In this document: in pieces, positions 1 to 12,184 of the stretch
Position numbering within the stretch: position 1 is the stretch's first letter
Layout: each line of letters starts with the position of its first letter
Position numbers and translations under genes: made by a program
Assembly: GCA_013176395.1 (NCBI GenBank)
Contig: JABMLP010000020.1
Span: forward strand, 868,001 to 932,000
Source: Venturia oleaginea
Lineage: Eukaryota > Ascomycota > Dothideomycetes > Venturiales > Venturiaceae
DNA length: 64,000 nt
Direction of reading: 5' to 3'
The notes under the pieces: generated by a model
Told to the model about the DNA's origin: nothing
What the model saw: the letters and a program-made list of their open reading frames with translations, nothing else
Databases searched by the model: none

Positions 1-762
1 CAATTGAAGCACCAATGGAGATGACAGTAGGCCTTCCGTAGTTGCGTCTTCCCGTTTCCGAAAATACTGTGCCAGTAATTTTCTTCAGCTTCGTCCAGCG
101 TACCACTTCCCAAGGTGGCTGTGAATTATCGGTTTCCGACCCATCCTGACTCTGAAGTAATATACTGTTCACCGAAGTCTGGCGAGAATGTGCATTAAGA
201 AATGCAGGCGACGTGGTTCGAGGCGACGCAAGCGGCGAAGGGGTTAGTCGGGCTGAGAATCGACGTTCAAAGGGCTGTAGAGCTCCCGGGCGATGTCTGT
301 GTACCAGAGAGATCCGCGAGGGAGCTTTGCTACTTCCAGGAGAAGATAGTATGGATTCCTACACACCATTAGAATATTCCTTGGGCAAGACATACCCATT
401 CATACCTTCAGAGAGGGAGTATCATTTGGTGTTTCCAACGTCTGCTCAGATCCTTCCCCTGGGCTTATCACCTTTCCATTCCCTGCATCGTCATCCAGTG
501 GTGCCAATTCCGAAGAACCCACACTCTCTTCGACCTCTTGCTGCTTCACCCTGCCATATCCCTGAAAAGAGGTGCCATTTATGTCTGGTGTAGGCGTGAC
601 GGTGCCAGACTCGAGCAAATCCGGCGACCTTGTCCGACTGAATGATTCAGCATCGCTGTCTCGGCCGTTTGACGCTTCCCTTTGTACATTGTCCAAGAAT
701 CGATTACTGGCGACTTGGGTAATATCTGGACTGGCGTCGTCGTCGTCCGAAGAGGAGCTCAT
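1..762 (-). CDS. VPS8: VPS8-like CORVET complex subunit (N-terminal part, runs off the window)
   Basis: Vps8 is the CORVET-specific subunit that tethers early endosomes/vacuole membranes through Rab5. The start codon is at 762-760, giving an acidic, Ser-rich N-terminus (MSSSSDDDDASPD). Exon 1 is 762-406; a 47-nt intron (405-359, GTATGA..TAG, branch CTAAT) joins in frame to exon 2 (358-1), which stays open to the window edge. About 238 residues are visible. The last part contains PPWEVVRWTKLKKI and FSETGRRNYGRPT, which I recognise as the segment just before the beta-propeller of fungal Vps8. The WD-like propeller and RING-type C-terminus lie outside. It diverges from the gene at 1154 with 391 bp between start codons. 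Assignment rests on recall of family sequence, not a search. Confidence 0.8.
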
Positions 763-1153
763 CAGGCTCGCCTTGCGATTGTCATCGCACCACCAAAGCT
801 ACACTGGGATCTAACTGAAGCGGAGGATATCTTGACTTATCTCCGGAAGTCGGGCGACATGTTCGAAGGGGGTATGTAGAAGAGGTGTGAATTCGAGTGG
901 CTGACAGGGAACGCGGAGGAGAGACTTCGGCGTAAACGCGGGTGGATTGTCAGGAATTGTCGTTTGGATCGTCGGATTCAGTGTGCCGTATCGATTGGCC
1001 GTGAATTGGAGGGTGTTGGTACTGCGCGGTGTACGAAGCTCGTCGGCGCGCGGATTGTCGCCATAGCTTCATCCTTTTCCAACAAAGTATCCTTGACCTT
1101 GTCTCCATCGGCTCTACAACCACTTCTACATAACAAACATATACAACCTCAAA
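763..1153. promoter_or_regulatory. Divergent intergenic region between VPS8 and the GPALPP gene
   Basis: This 391-bp gap separates two divergent start codons and so must hold both promoters and 5' leaders. A pyrimidine/CA-rich stretch (about 1090-1150) precedes the plus-strand start, as is common in fungal leaders. I see no clear TATA box or other defined site. Confidence 0.5.
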
Positions 1154-2092
1154 ATGTCTTCGATTGGACCAGACCTTCCACCACATCTACTAGCCAAACG
1201 AAAACGACAGGCTGAGGAGGAGGAGGCCGCCACAAGCAACGGCGCAAAGCCAAAGACAGCATCTCCACCCCGAAGTCCAGATGCTGCTGAGAAGCGCAGA
1301 CGGGTCATGGGGCCAGCCCCTCCGCCAGCACCTCTAGATCAGTTACCCCCTCAGCCGGCAGAAGATAAGGACGACGATAGCAGTAGTGACGACGAATGGG
1401 GCCCTTCGTTGCCCACGGGTGACACTCTTTCAGCAGTAAGTTGTAAAGTGTGTATATTGTGAATCAGAACTTACATTCCCAGTCGAAATACGACGAGGAG
1501 CCAGATTACCAGGATTCAATGCCGGATCGAAGTACCCAAAATGCTAAGCAAGGACTACAACGAGACGATTGGATGATGATGCCTCCCACACAAGACGGGC
1601 TACTCGCACGAATGGACCCAACGAAACTACGCCCAGGAAAATTCAGATCAGGGAAAGCAGCTGGCGGACCTGCGGGTGGTGGAATAGAATCCACGTGGAC
1701 AGAGACACCAGAGCAGAAGCGAAAGAGGTTGGAAAATGAAATGCTAGGAATAGCTGCTCCTGCGAACTCGAGCGTCAACACTGCTCAATCGGCGCGTAAG
1801 GAGGATGGAGATGCCGCAAGGAGAATCAAGGAGTATAATGTAAGTTGGACTATCACTATACACACCACACATATTCTAATAAATGCAACAGGAGAAGCAT
1901 CGTGGCAAGTCATTGTATGACGAGCACAAGAAGACCAAGCCAGAAGAGAAGGAAGATGATCCAAGCAAGCGTGCCTTCGACCGCGAAAAAGACGTAGGGG
2001 GTGGTATGAAAATTGGCCATGCTAAAAGGAAAGAGATGGTCAATCGTGCCACAGACTTCACTTCCAAATTTGCAGGTGGTGGCTTTTTATGA
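1154..2092 (+). CDS. GPALPP-motif / DUF3752 family protein
   Basis: Three exons: 1154-1435, 1483-1839 and 1892-2092, all phase 0, with GTAAGT donors and CAG/CAG acceptors; the product is 279 residues. It has the hallmark repeated Gly-Pro-x-Leu-Pro-Pro type motifs (IGPDLPP near residue 4, MGPAPPP near 51, WGPSLP near 83), a poly-acidic linker, and a conserved C-terminal block (EKHRGKSLYDEHKK, then a basic segment ending SKFAGGGFL). This matches the GPALPP1/DUF3752 family, conserved eukaryotic nuclear proteins whose biochemical role is poorly defined. The protein is highly charged, with no membrane segment or signal peptide. Low complexity and length are typical of the family. Confidence 0.85.
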
Positions 2093-2411
2093 ATCAAAAT
2101 TTATTCCACTACGAATTTCACCTCAACAGGCGCTCTAAATTCGACTTCATCTCCGATCACTCTCAGAGCAGTCTGGTAAGCTATTAAAACAGTGTTGAGT
2201 TTGCTCTGTCTCTGAAGCCACGAAAGAGACAGTCAAGTGAGAGTAGGATTCGTCTCGAGTGAGGTTTTAAGAATGAGTGACTTCACTCTCGCAAAACCCG
2301 TGTTGAGCCGCTGGGTACTGAGGCTATCTACAAACTTCACAGACCTGCATTACTGCCTAAATCAATAAGAGTATCATCGCTTCCTCCTCTACTCACTTCC
2401 ATCATACAACC

Positions 2412-3579
2412 ATGTCCTCGACCACGATGTCCTCACCCACCAGGGACTCCAACGACAAGCGACTGTCCAATTCTTCCATGGACCCAGCAGAGTTCATCCA
2501 GAATCGACAACAGTTTATCACATTTCCCAGAACAGATACGACTTGGACCATCGTATCGAACATCACTGACCCGCATGAGAATGCCCAAGGGGAGATCAAC
2601 TCTTTTCTTCAACCAGTTGTCTTCATGGTGGTCATCGGCTCCATTGGTAGTCGCAAATCGATGCCTGAATATGGAATACCACGAACTGCAATTATGAAAG
2701 TTCAGTCACTGTAAGCAACTTTCTGTTAGTTTTAACAAGCGGGCGTGCAAGATTTAACAGGCAGACTTCATATCGTCACGAAACATAACAGAGACAAGAA
2801 GCACTTCAATCGAAAGACTATCATGGCCACTGAAGCCCGGGAAGAATTGATCGCATTAAATCAACTGACCTTGAATGAATGCTCCAGCGCGCCTACGCTA
2901 CTCGATTACAAGGTCACTCTTCATGATGAGTGTCCCGGCAGAGAAGTGTACGTTTCGTTCATTTTAGTGACGGAATTGACTGGTATCCGCTTGACTACAC
3001 AGAATTTCTGGATGCTACCACAAGTGGAGAGAGATATGGTTCGTCAAGCCTTCCGCAAAGGTTTGAGCGAAATACACGGAGCCTGGGTCAGGTTGGAGCG
3101 AATGGAATGCAGAGACCTCATCTGGAACCTACCAGAAAATAAGATGTACGTTCCCCATCTCCCCTTACTATCCCGTTCGGCGGCACTGACTTGTATTTCT
3201 AAGCTATTTCACGCGTTTCACCCAGTCGCAAACATATAGCGTCACCGAACACCTTCCCGCCTACTACTGCCACCAGTGGCGCGATATCTGGTTCTGGTAT
3301 TTCGACCTCACGACTAAAGACTTCATCAATCCTTCAGAACTTGTGGAGGACGCCAGCCGTTGCCGTACGAAGGAGCAAACCGATGGCTCTGATGTTGCTG
3401 CGTGGGATTTCCCGTACCCGGCTAACGGCATTGGACCGAAGTGGGGGGAGGTGAAGGAGGGGGTTATTGAGCGTGTGGTGGATAAGGCCGCTGTCGAGGT
3501 TGGGGAGATTGTCAAGGAGAAGAGGAGGAGGAGTTTGAAGGGCAGAATTCGGGAGGTTTTTGGGTTGGATGAGCATTAG
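2412..3579 (+). CDS. Protein-kinase-like fungal orphan protein
   Basis: Spliced model: 2412-2710, 2765-3145 and 3204-3579, restoring one frame of 351 residues. Donors are GTAAGC and GTACGT; acceptors are GCAG and TAAG. The centre reads like a degenerate Ser/Thr kinase fold of the type common in fungal genomes: a beta-strand pair, then a segment with TELTGIRLTTQNFW, then a helix ending in ECRDLIWNLPENKI, which resembles a catalytic loop in which the usual HxD is replaced by CRD. I see no clear DFG. The last exon continues as an acidic/basic C-terminal tail with KEKRRRSLKGR. Catalytic activity is doubtful. I cannot assign a named family member or a substrate. The first acceptor (2764) was chosen because it restores frame; a nearby alternative would also splice but shifts frame. 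Confidence 0.6.
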
Positions 3580-5832
3580 TGGGAGGGTAGTGGGTTGCTG
3601 TCAAAAAAAGTTAGTGGGAAATTTGATGTTGGAGACGATGGTTTCTTGACGATGATGCAGAGGGATTGGCCAGGAATTCTTCGACCTCGATATCGGATCT
3701 AAGAGACTGAAAAGCTGGAAAGTAGGCCTGGTTCTTTCATTGGAAGATGGGCGACACAATGGATACTTGGTAGGCTCGCGAAATTTCTCGTCTATGTTAG
3801 AGGAAGGATCACGACGAAACGATGAACACGATGAACAACTTGACGGCTTGACGACGATATCATACGAACACTGCAACAGTATATGGCTCCAAAACAAGCG
3901 GCCATAACTTCATCCCATCATCCCTCACTCATGATTGATATCGCGAGGTTCCGGACAATTCTTCTCTTCAGATTGAGCAGGAACGTCGATGTGAACTCAT
4001 AAGAACTTGAAACTCCTACCTCCATAGACAACCACCGAGCCGATGACCTGCTCACTCTCCCCAAGACAAGTCTATATTTTATCGGCTCTTCCTCACTCAC
4101 CATTGATTCACTATTATTAACACGCACCTGATGCAACGAGGATGACGGCAGATAGCACAGGTTCTAAAATACAATGTAATTGGTTCAGGTAGGGGGCAGA
4201 CACAGCACTCCCAGAGAGTCGCGGTAGCAGAAACGGACATGATCTATCGCGTTCGGCTTTCATATTTGTAGGAATGGAGGTATGGGTGTGTGTGTGCAAA
4301 ATACCTGTTTGGGGGTAAGATGTTTTTAGGTTGAAGATGTGGTTATGGTTTTTGCTCGAGTCGTTCCTATGTGGTTGATGGTGCTCTAAGTGTGAGAGTG
4401 GAAGTACTGCTTAGGGGATAGAAAGATAGTAAGGGAAAGGAAGTTGATTTTATAGCTCTCTTAGAGACGGTGATGCCTAAGGATTAACGTAGCCGTATCA
4501 CCCGCTTCTCTCAACCGACACTGCGGTGTTACCTTCACCCTCCGTTTTCCAGTCACAAGCTCCCTCCACGACTGCCTCAGTCGGGTAATGTTAGGCGGGC
4601 GGTTGGGTGGCCTACTCGTCGTATCCACGCTCAAGCCAGCCGCTTCCTCCCGCTTCTCCCGTCCATCCACCACGGCCCCATTTTTGATATTCCAGAAGGA
4701 TATTATCTCCTTCCATTTCCCTCGGCCGCATGACACGGAGTCTCCTGATGTCCACTTGTTTTTGAGAAGGGGAATGTCTCACGTGTTGCTCGGAGATGAA
4801 GCTAGAGGGGAAGGCTGAGACGGCTTGGTATCGCGTGGGAAGATGAGGAAGAGTGCATTCGATTCTGTATCCAAAGCTTGGTTTTGTTCTCTGGGAATTG
4901 GGACATGAGGGAGCATGGTTGTGATTGCTTCTTTGGCTTGGACTTGATACTTCTCAACTTAAAATTCCCTATTTAGGATGATACCGTTGAGCTGTTGGTC
5001 TTAGATCTCCGGAGAATGTTTAGTGTACACTTATTCAGGAACTTGAGAACGGTATATTAGTGGATCTCTTTTTTATTCGTAAGCGGCTAGGATAAAGTCG
5101 GTTAGATGCTGGGTAATGAATAGCAGAAGAAAAATATTGATTTTCATCTTGTCTCCTGTACACATCTTTTGAGGCCAATCAGACGTGATAGAAGCTTCAG
5201 TAATCCGATGGCTTTGCTTCGTTGGGGCGTCTCGTATGCGTGGGGAGTACTCGAATATTTGCAGGGTATTTTCCGGGCCGACGCGTAATTATGGGCACTC
5301 GGTTCTCGGGCGAATTTCTGCTTCATGACAGTGAACTTCCACGACCTCTCTTTCAACCACAACAACGACAGCAGCACTGCTTCGCCATTGCCAACCTCTA
5401 TGGTTTAAATCTACCTTGAAGGCTTTAGGTCCTTCGCGCCAAGAACTCATGCAAGAAAGCCTGGAAGCAATCGATCTCAAAGTCTGTATATGCTGGCTTC
5501 GAGATGCCGCAGCGATCGACACCAATCCGCGCGTGTATCTCACTCTTATCTTCCTTCATCCCGCTTCCAGTTAGAAAGACGCAGAAGAGATGGTGTCCTC
5601 CAAGCTTTGCGGTATTTACGGTCTTTTATCCGCCCACTCCTATCTGATGTCATGGCCTCATTCGCTGCAAGCCATACCTTGCAGGCCAAGCCTTATATCT
5701 ATCCCCTTCCAAGAGCGTGCCTTTTAATCAGCCTCTGTGCAGTCGCTTTTTCTCTCCTTCAAAGTCTCTTTACACGCCAGGGAGTTCAGATGCACTGTCG
5801 AACAAGCCGATACCTGAATCATTTGAAGCAAC
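3580..5832. other. Long intergenic region, no supported gene
   Basis: Open frames here on both strands are short, low in coding character and unlike any family I recognise. The right part (about 5330-5832) probably contains the promoter and 5' leader of the membrane-protein gene at 5833. No RNA gene, repeat or transposon end was recognised. Confidence 0.4.
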
Positions 5833-7324
5833 ATGGACTCGCCAATGGTATCGCCAAAGTTTAGGAGACCGGAATACAAACCTGAAAGCGACGATGGAAT
5901 CGGCCATGACGAGAAGGTGGCAGAGGACAGCGACAACATCTCATTCAGAGCAGCTTCATCCAAGCATGGCGATGTTTTGGAGGAGATCGACCCGACTTCA
6001 ACAATAAGCAACGACCATCACGACACACAGCATCTGAAATTTACCGACAGCGCGAAACATCCCGAGAAAATAACGCAAAAGCTTCATCTTCACCGCGAAA
6101 CATCAAGAGGACCTAGCGAAGCTCGATCCAGGCGACAGTCCTCGGTTGTCATGTCGGGGGATGCGCCGAAGATTCCTTTCTACATCCACCTCAGAAATGC
6201 GGTGTATGGATCCTTGAACATGTTCACGAGCTTTCCCTACTGGGACATGGCCTTCCACTCCGGCTGGTCGTATACTTGGGGATCTGTGCTCTTCATCATT
6301 TCTTCCGCTTGGGCTTGGGTACCACTCCAGTGGCCCGACGCGGTATTTCCTGGACAAGCTGAGTATGGAGCCACTCTGACATTCTTTTTTGGCTCCCTAC
6401 TCTATCAGATTGGCGCGGTGATGTCGTATTTCGAAGCCATCAATGACGGCTCGTTTGGAGGGGCAGCCTTGAAAAGATTCCTCGATGGAAAAGACGAGGA
6501 GATGAAGACATTCATGGATTCAAGACTGCACATGTTCTTCGGCCATATGATACCGCATTATCACTCACGCGAATCGGACGAAGAGAGCGACCTAGAGAAG
6601 CCAGTGGATCCTGAAGCTGGATGGAAGACAAAGGACAAACCCGACAGACCCGGATCGATATATCCTCCTGGAAAGGCGCCCGCCCCAAGGCGTGGTGGTG
6701 TGGATATGGGTCCCATTCAAGAAGGTGAATTCCATGAGTATATGAGCTGGCGATGGTGGCCAACATGGCGCGCTCTGGTCTCATATCATATCAAGGATAT
6801 GGGATACATTGCCTGTTGTATTCAACTGTTTGGCGTCACGATGTATGGCATTTGTGGTGTCATTGGTCTGCCTGGAATTCTCTCCAACTTTACATGGCGA
6901 CAGACATTAGCTGGGTATTGGGTTCCACAAGTAGTTGCGGCAGTTTGTTTCCTTGTCGCCAGTATCTTGTTCACTCTCATCACGCAAGAGAAATGGTACC
7001 GACCTTTGCCTCATCGAATTTCGTGGTGGATTGGATTCTGGGCAACAGCTGGATCTGTCGGTTTCTTGTGAGTTACGATTCGAGCTCTGCTGTTTTTCAT
7101 CAACTTGACTAACGCTTGATAGGTTGTGTGCAATTTTCGGAGTCATGTCGAATTACTATACTTGGGGTGCATACCAAAGCTCGCTGTCTAGTCTGTGGGG
7201 ATCTTTTTTCTACTTGATTAGCAGTTGGCTGCAATGGTATGAGTCTGTGAACAAGGGGCCAGTTCTTGGCTTCCCAAATAATCGGGTTCCGGTCATTATG
7301 AGGACGGGTAGCATAACGGCCTGA
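5833..7324 (+). CDS. Multipass integral membrane protein, function unknown
   Basis: Two exons, 5833-7067 and 7123-7324 (55-nt intron, GTGAGT..ATAG), give 478 residues. Residues 1-115 are hydrophilic and charged. Hydrophobic segments follow at about 147-165 (WGSVLFIISSAWAWVPL), 178-200, 323-346, 366-388, 398-422 and 437-455, so about six membrane spans with a charged cytosolic or lumenal loop at about 205-300 between the second and third. The ending (VNKGPVLGFPNNRVPVI) looks like a conserved tail. It resembles uncharacterised 'integral membrane protein' families widespread in Pezizomycotina. No transporter signature or catalytic motif is visible, so I do not assign a function. Confidence 0.75.
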
Positions 7325-7774
7325 TATTGAAATCTTTGAAATCCTTTAGGGCTTAGATAGGTGCGCTACAATGTTCCTAATTTTCTCACCTTACCAACCT
7401 ACGAATAACAGGATAATTGTCCAACTCTCATCACGCTTGGGGCTGGTGAAATTATTGTTTTCAGCACAGCCTGTCTCGAAGCATGCGATGATGTCCTCGA
7501 TATTGTGACCAAAAGCAAATAAAACACTGACTTCGCTCCTTCGCCGTCACCAAGTCTGGCTAATGTAACGGGGATTGGCGTTAGCATAGTATTGTTGTTT
7601 GTAGTTAGCTAGTCACGGGATCCGGAGTGGTTGAAAAAGGAACTTGGAGACAACCCAGGCACAGCAAGCAACCTCGAGTCCTGGAACACAATGCATTAGT
7701 TCTAAGAACGTTCTTTTGCTCTATGAACAGGACGAGAACAATCGATTAATACACGGAACGATCGGCTACCTGCT
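7325..7774. other. Intergenic stretch up to the truncated copia element
   Basis: It contains the 3' end region of the membrane-protein gene. The left boundary of the retroelement falls somewhere in about 7600-7775, but no 5' LTR matching the 3' LTR-like sequence is present, so the exact break cannot be placed. Confidence 0.4.
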
Positions 7775-8757
7775 ACTAAAGAGATTCTTTATTCAGTTAC
7801 AGCCCTCTGGAGGATCTTACACACACACATACGCCTAGTTGGTCGTCGAACCAGGAAGAAAATGCCAACAATCTTCAATCTGACGGTCTCGCTCTCCCAT
7901 CAGTTGATATCATTGTGGCTCGCTTCCGAAATAAACGTCGCCTCGCTGTCTCTCAAGCACGACATCTATCGCTGCAAACAGCTTCTTTTGCCTCATTCCA
8001 GGGCGAAAAACAGCCAGAACCTAGCCCTTCAGCAGATGCGCCAGACGTCAAAGCCACCACCAATTCGAGAACACTCCGGAAGAAGGTCTGCATTTGTGGG
8101 AAGGCTGATGAAAGGTGGAGCAATTGCCCTTATGTTATCAAGTCACTTCGGACACCTGGATGGAAGGGAGACAAAGCAATCTTGGCAAAGATTGATGGTG
8201 AACTGAAGTCAAGGAAAGGCTTGCAGAAGATTTTTGATGAGCTGAATGCAAAGGCAGAAAAGAGCTCGGAATCTGGCAGTGGCAATACATCTTTGGCCGC
8301 TAATGGTGAAGAGAATATCGCAGTCTCTGCTCACACCACTGTTGTTCTGCCTCCGGAAGCGCCAGTTGCATTAGCTACTCAAGCGTCGCTCATTCATGAC
8401 ACCTGGTATCTCGATTCCGCAAGCCAGAGTCATATCACTAACACCTCGGTCAACTACACTGCAACATCTACAGTGTTACCCGGTTCCTCGGTAATTGGCG
8501 GCACTGGTTTGGCTCTCATTGATTCTAAGGGCACTGTGAAACTGCCAATCGACACTCCTAACGGCCCTGGTTTTCTTGTGCTCAGCGATGTACTGTACGC
8601 TCCTCAGTACAGCACAAATGTTATTGCTGCCTCGAAACTCATAGACCGTGGCTACGATATCGACCTGAGGCGTTGTAGATTCCTCCTTGATGGTGTTCAC
8701 AAGGCTTCATTCAGACGAGAAGGCTCAATGTGGTGGGTTGCGGATGCTAGGAGCTGA
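7775..8757 (+). pseudogene. Copia gag C-terminus and protease fragment
   Basis: The frame is open from about 7775 to a TGA at 8755-8757. It holds a degenerate CCHC-type knuckle (KVCICGKADERWSNCPYV, near 8086-8140) and, downstream, a retroviral-type aspartic protease start, DTWYLDSASQSHIT (about 8398-8439). In this group the active site is normally D-S-G-A or D-S-A-S, so DSAS is plausible rather than broken. The gag N-terminus is missing. The frame after the TGA is unchanged and continues into the pre-integrase region, so the stop is a point mutation (CGA to TGA would explain it) and not a frame change. Confidence 0.8.
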
Positions 8758-10308
8758 CTATCCGAGTCACCTAGCGCCGCTGAAGTTCCGTGTTCTCCCC
8801 TGCCAAAGCCATACACTCCCGCCGATTTTGAAGCTGTTGCTCTTGCTACGTGTAGTGGTGCTTCCTCTACCACTTCTTTCGCTACCACAAGCCAAGCACC
8901 TCGCCAACCGAAGAAAGCAACAGCAAAAGAGTGGCATGAGATTCTTGGCCACGCTTCTGAGAAGGCTATTTCCAAACTTGAGCATCACACTCAGGGTGCG
9001 GTTATAACTTCAAAGAATCAGCTCAAAGGGAACAAATGTGAGTCCTGTGCATTGGCCAAAGCTCAGAGGGTGATTTCTCGTCGCACTGGGCACTCAGATC
9101 TTGGCACAGGTCTCCCATTTGAGAGGGTGGCAGTTGATATGGTTCATCACATCCCGTCTTATGACCACAATCAGCGTTCAACCCATCTTGTTTGCGTTAA
9201 TACAGGCTATCATATGGTAACCAACCACTGGGGTGATGACCTCATGGTTGATGCTATTGAGGAGTTTGTACTAATGATCGAAGCGATGGGTTATAAGATT
9301 CGTTGGCTCAAGACTGATGCATTTGTGAACTCACGGCTTGCCATCTTTCTCAAAGCACACGGCATTGTACGAGAACCTTCCGCTCCGCACACTCAGGATC
9401 AGAACGGTACTGCAGAAGGTGCAGGCAGACTCATTACTCGAATCGCATGCTCAATTCGACTACATTCAAAACTTCCCGCCAACCTGTGGTCAGAATGTGT
9501 CAAGACAGCAGCCTATCTTCTCAACCTTTGGCCGACTGAGCGCTTAGAGTGGCGTACACCTTTCGAAGCAGTTACCGGAAGGCAACCCAACTTGGCACAT
9601 CTCGAAGTGTATGGTTGCAGAGCCTACCCTTTCATTCACCGCATTCCGAAGCTACAGAAAATGGTGCCTAGGGCCCATATTGGGTACCTTGTTGGGTATG
9701 ATTCCAGCAACATCTTCCGAGTTTGGGTGCCATCCAAAGGCAAGGTCTATCGCACGAGAGATGTCACTTTTGATGCCACAAAATTCTACCATCCTGGCGA
9801 TGCCGATCTGGGTCTCATTCAGGAAGTAACACAACTCATTGGTGAACTTCCTCCTCTCCCGTCCCTCTCTGATGGCGTCTCTGAGGCTCTCCTTGATACC
9901 TTCAGCTTATTTAGGCAACATGTTGGTGAAGGAAGCTCTGCTGGAGGCTCTAGATCAGTTGAGTCTTCATCGAAGGCGACTGATAAGGAGCCACCGGCAC
10001 AGGATCAATTGCCCACTCCCGAAGCGACACCATCAGTGGACCTTGAGGCATCTGGAAACACCAATGCTGGTGGAGACTTCAGTGCGGATCTTGAGGATGA
10101 AGGTGATTCTGCACTTCGACCATCCTGGTATTACGAAAGGTCACCTGAAACCACTCAAGTTGGCGCAGATTTGGATACCAGCAACATCATTTCCAGCAAG
10201 AGGACTTGGTCCGAGCGTCATAATGCCTTTGTTACTCAAGTTGATGAGTTATCTGGGTACCGTTTGGCCTGGAGTTCAGCCTTATCCTTCACTACATTAA
10301 CTGCTTGA
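8758..10308 (+). pseudogene. Copia integrase segment
   Basis: In the same frame as the upstream fragment. The pre-integrase zinc finger is visible as WHEILGH (about 8929-8949) and CESC (about 9040-9051). The integrase core follows: AVDMVHHI holds the first Asp, LKTDAFVNS the second, and TQDQNGTAEGAGRL the catalytic Glu region. The segment ends at an in-frame TGA (10306-10308). Translation of the frame beyond this TGA runs straight into the RT segment, so this too is a point mutation; CGA (Arg) would be the simplest ancestor. About 500 codons. Confidence 0.82.
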
Positions 10309-11900
10309 ACTCACATCAGTCAATTGCCGGATCCTCCCAAATTTTGGCATCAAATGGTTCGTCATCCGTACGCTGATCAGTTCATTGCCGCAGCTGAGAA
10401 GGAGTACAACAATCTTCGCCGAGCTGGTACCTTTGTTCACATCAAAAGTGATGAGGATATCAAGCCTGGTGTGATTTCTCTGCCATTGATATGGGTTTTC
10501 ACCTACAAGGTGGATTCAGATGGCTATCTCGTCAAATTCAAAGCGCGTTTGTGTGTACGAGGTGACTTGCAATTGACTGTGCAAGAAACCACTGCAACTA
10601 CGTTGGCTGCACGAATCTTTCGTTTCCTGATTGCACTCATCGCTGCCTTTGGGCTCGAGATGAGGCAATACGATATCGTCAATGCATACATTCATGCAAA
10701 CGTCGATGAGCTCATCTATGTACATCATCCTGATGGGTTCTACTTTCCAGGAGTACTCAAACTGATTCGTGCATTGTATGGGTTGCGTCAGCCCCTTCTT
10801 TATGGCAAGCACATTTCTCGGAGACTCTCGAATCTTTCGGCTTGATGCCAGTGCCAGGTGTTCCTTGTTTGTTTGTCAAGCAAGATCTGCTTGTATTCTT
10901 CTTTGTTGACGATATTATCGTTGCCTGCCACCCGAGATCTATGAATTTGATGTCAGAATTTGAAGCTAAGTTAGCTTCTCGTTACAACATCAAGAGGATT
11001 GGTATTCTGGAGTACTTTTTGGGCATCAGGATTGTCAGGAACACCACTGAACGCACAATTTCTCTTCTTCAGGATGGCTACATCGAGAAGATTGCCACGA
11101 AGTTTGGCCTGATATCATGGAAGAAGGTGTTTGCCCCTATGCCATTGGCTCCCCTTGTCAGCGATCCTGAAGCCACTCCTGAGTTCACCTTCCTCTATCA
11201 GCAGAAGGTTGGTTCAGTGAATTTTTCAGCGACAATTTCACGTCCAGATGTCGCTAAAGCATGCTCACTTCTCTCCGAATTTCTCACCAAACCCTCCCAG
11301 CAGTGTATGAATGCAGTTGATCATCTGATCGTGTATCTGTACTACTCCCGGTTCCTGGCCATTCAGTTCAAGGGTAGCATTACAAAGTCACTCTTTTCAT
11401 GTTGGTCTGATGCTTCTTTTGCAGACGATGTTGAGACCCGCCGCAGCAGTGAAGCCTTTGTATTCATGTTATATGGAGGACCAATTGATTGGAAGGCAAC
11501 AAAACAGCGCACTGTAACGACATCTACTACGGAAGCAGAACTTCTATCACTCTCGGCGGCCTCACGAGAAATGATATGGTGGCACCGATTCTTTGAAACC
11601 ATTCAATTTACTACTGATGAACCAATTATCATCAATTGCGATAACTCCCAAACCGTTGGCATCGTCGAAAAAGAGACTCCGAAGTTGATTACTTGGCTCA
11701 AACACGTTGACATACACCAAATGTGGCTTCGTGAACAGGTTCAGGCCGGCCTTATCAAGTTAATTCTCGTGGCTACTGCATTAATGGTAGCAGACGGTCT
11801 CACAAAGTTGTTTGGACCCCAAAAACAGGAGGGCTTCATCGCCCAATTGGGAATGGCTAATCTCGAGGATGTGGTAAATGCATTGGCACGAAAAGGATGA
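10309..11900 (+). pseudogene. Copia reverse transcriptase and RNase H segment
   Basis: RT begins with PKFWHQMVRHPY and continues through VNAYIHANVDE and ALYGLRQP. At about 10795 a C-run (CAGCCCCTTC) has apparently lost one base, moving the rest to another frame (10842-11900) that carries the FVDDIIV catalytic box. RNase H follows, with SDASFADD, KQRTVTTSTTEAELLSL and VADGLTK. The normal copia end (NALARKG, stop 11898-11900) is present. All catalytic boxes are readable, so decay is recent to moderate, but the element cannot make a full Pol without correction of three lesions. Confidence 0.82.
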
Positions 11901-11951
11901 ATTTTGTAGGATCTTTCAGTGTACTCAACTGTTTTGAGTTCACTGAGAGGG

Positions 11952-12118
11952 TGTGACAAGATTGCCGTGTCAATTGCCGTACATTGGCGTTTCAGAGAGA
12001 GAGATTAAGGGGTCATGTTAAAGCGTCAACCTTCTGTATATTAGGTGGCTTCATCGCCTCTCAATTGAAGTCTCGTTCTGTTCTCTCAATACATTGAAAT
12101 CTCGTCAGAATCAACGAC
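11952..12118 (+). repeat. Candidate 3' LTR of the copia element
   Basis: Starts TGTGACAAGATTGCC directly after a purine-rich tract (ACTGAGAGGG). It ends with a U5-like stretch (CTCTCAATACATTGAAATC). There is no second copy in the window to fix its ends, so the right boundary is a guess. Confidence 0.45.
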
Positions 12119-12184
12119 AAAAAACAGCTGGAACGACACGCGAAACGGCTGGTCAAGAGTATACTCGCCGTTCTCTCAAGGTGG

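Larger units (their letters stand above)
7775..12118 (+). mobile_element. 5'-truncated, inactivated Ty1/copia-type LTR retrotransposon
   Basis: Domain order is gag zinc knuckle, aspartic protease, integrase, reverse transcriptase, RNase H, which is the copia order (integrase before RT). The element has lost its 5' LTR and the first part of gag. Its pol is interrupted by two in-frame TGA codons (8755 and 10306) and one single-base frameshift near 10795. A candidate 3' LTR begins at 11952 after a purine-rich tract. Boundaries are approximate at both ends. It lies between an intact membrane-protein gene and a decayed HET gene. Confidence 0.85.

Noticed and set aside
5490..5864. Open frame of 124 codons upstream of the membrane-protein gene
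   Set aside because: No homology recognised; it overlaps the start of the clear gene at 5833 in another frame and is best read as leader or promoter.
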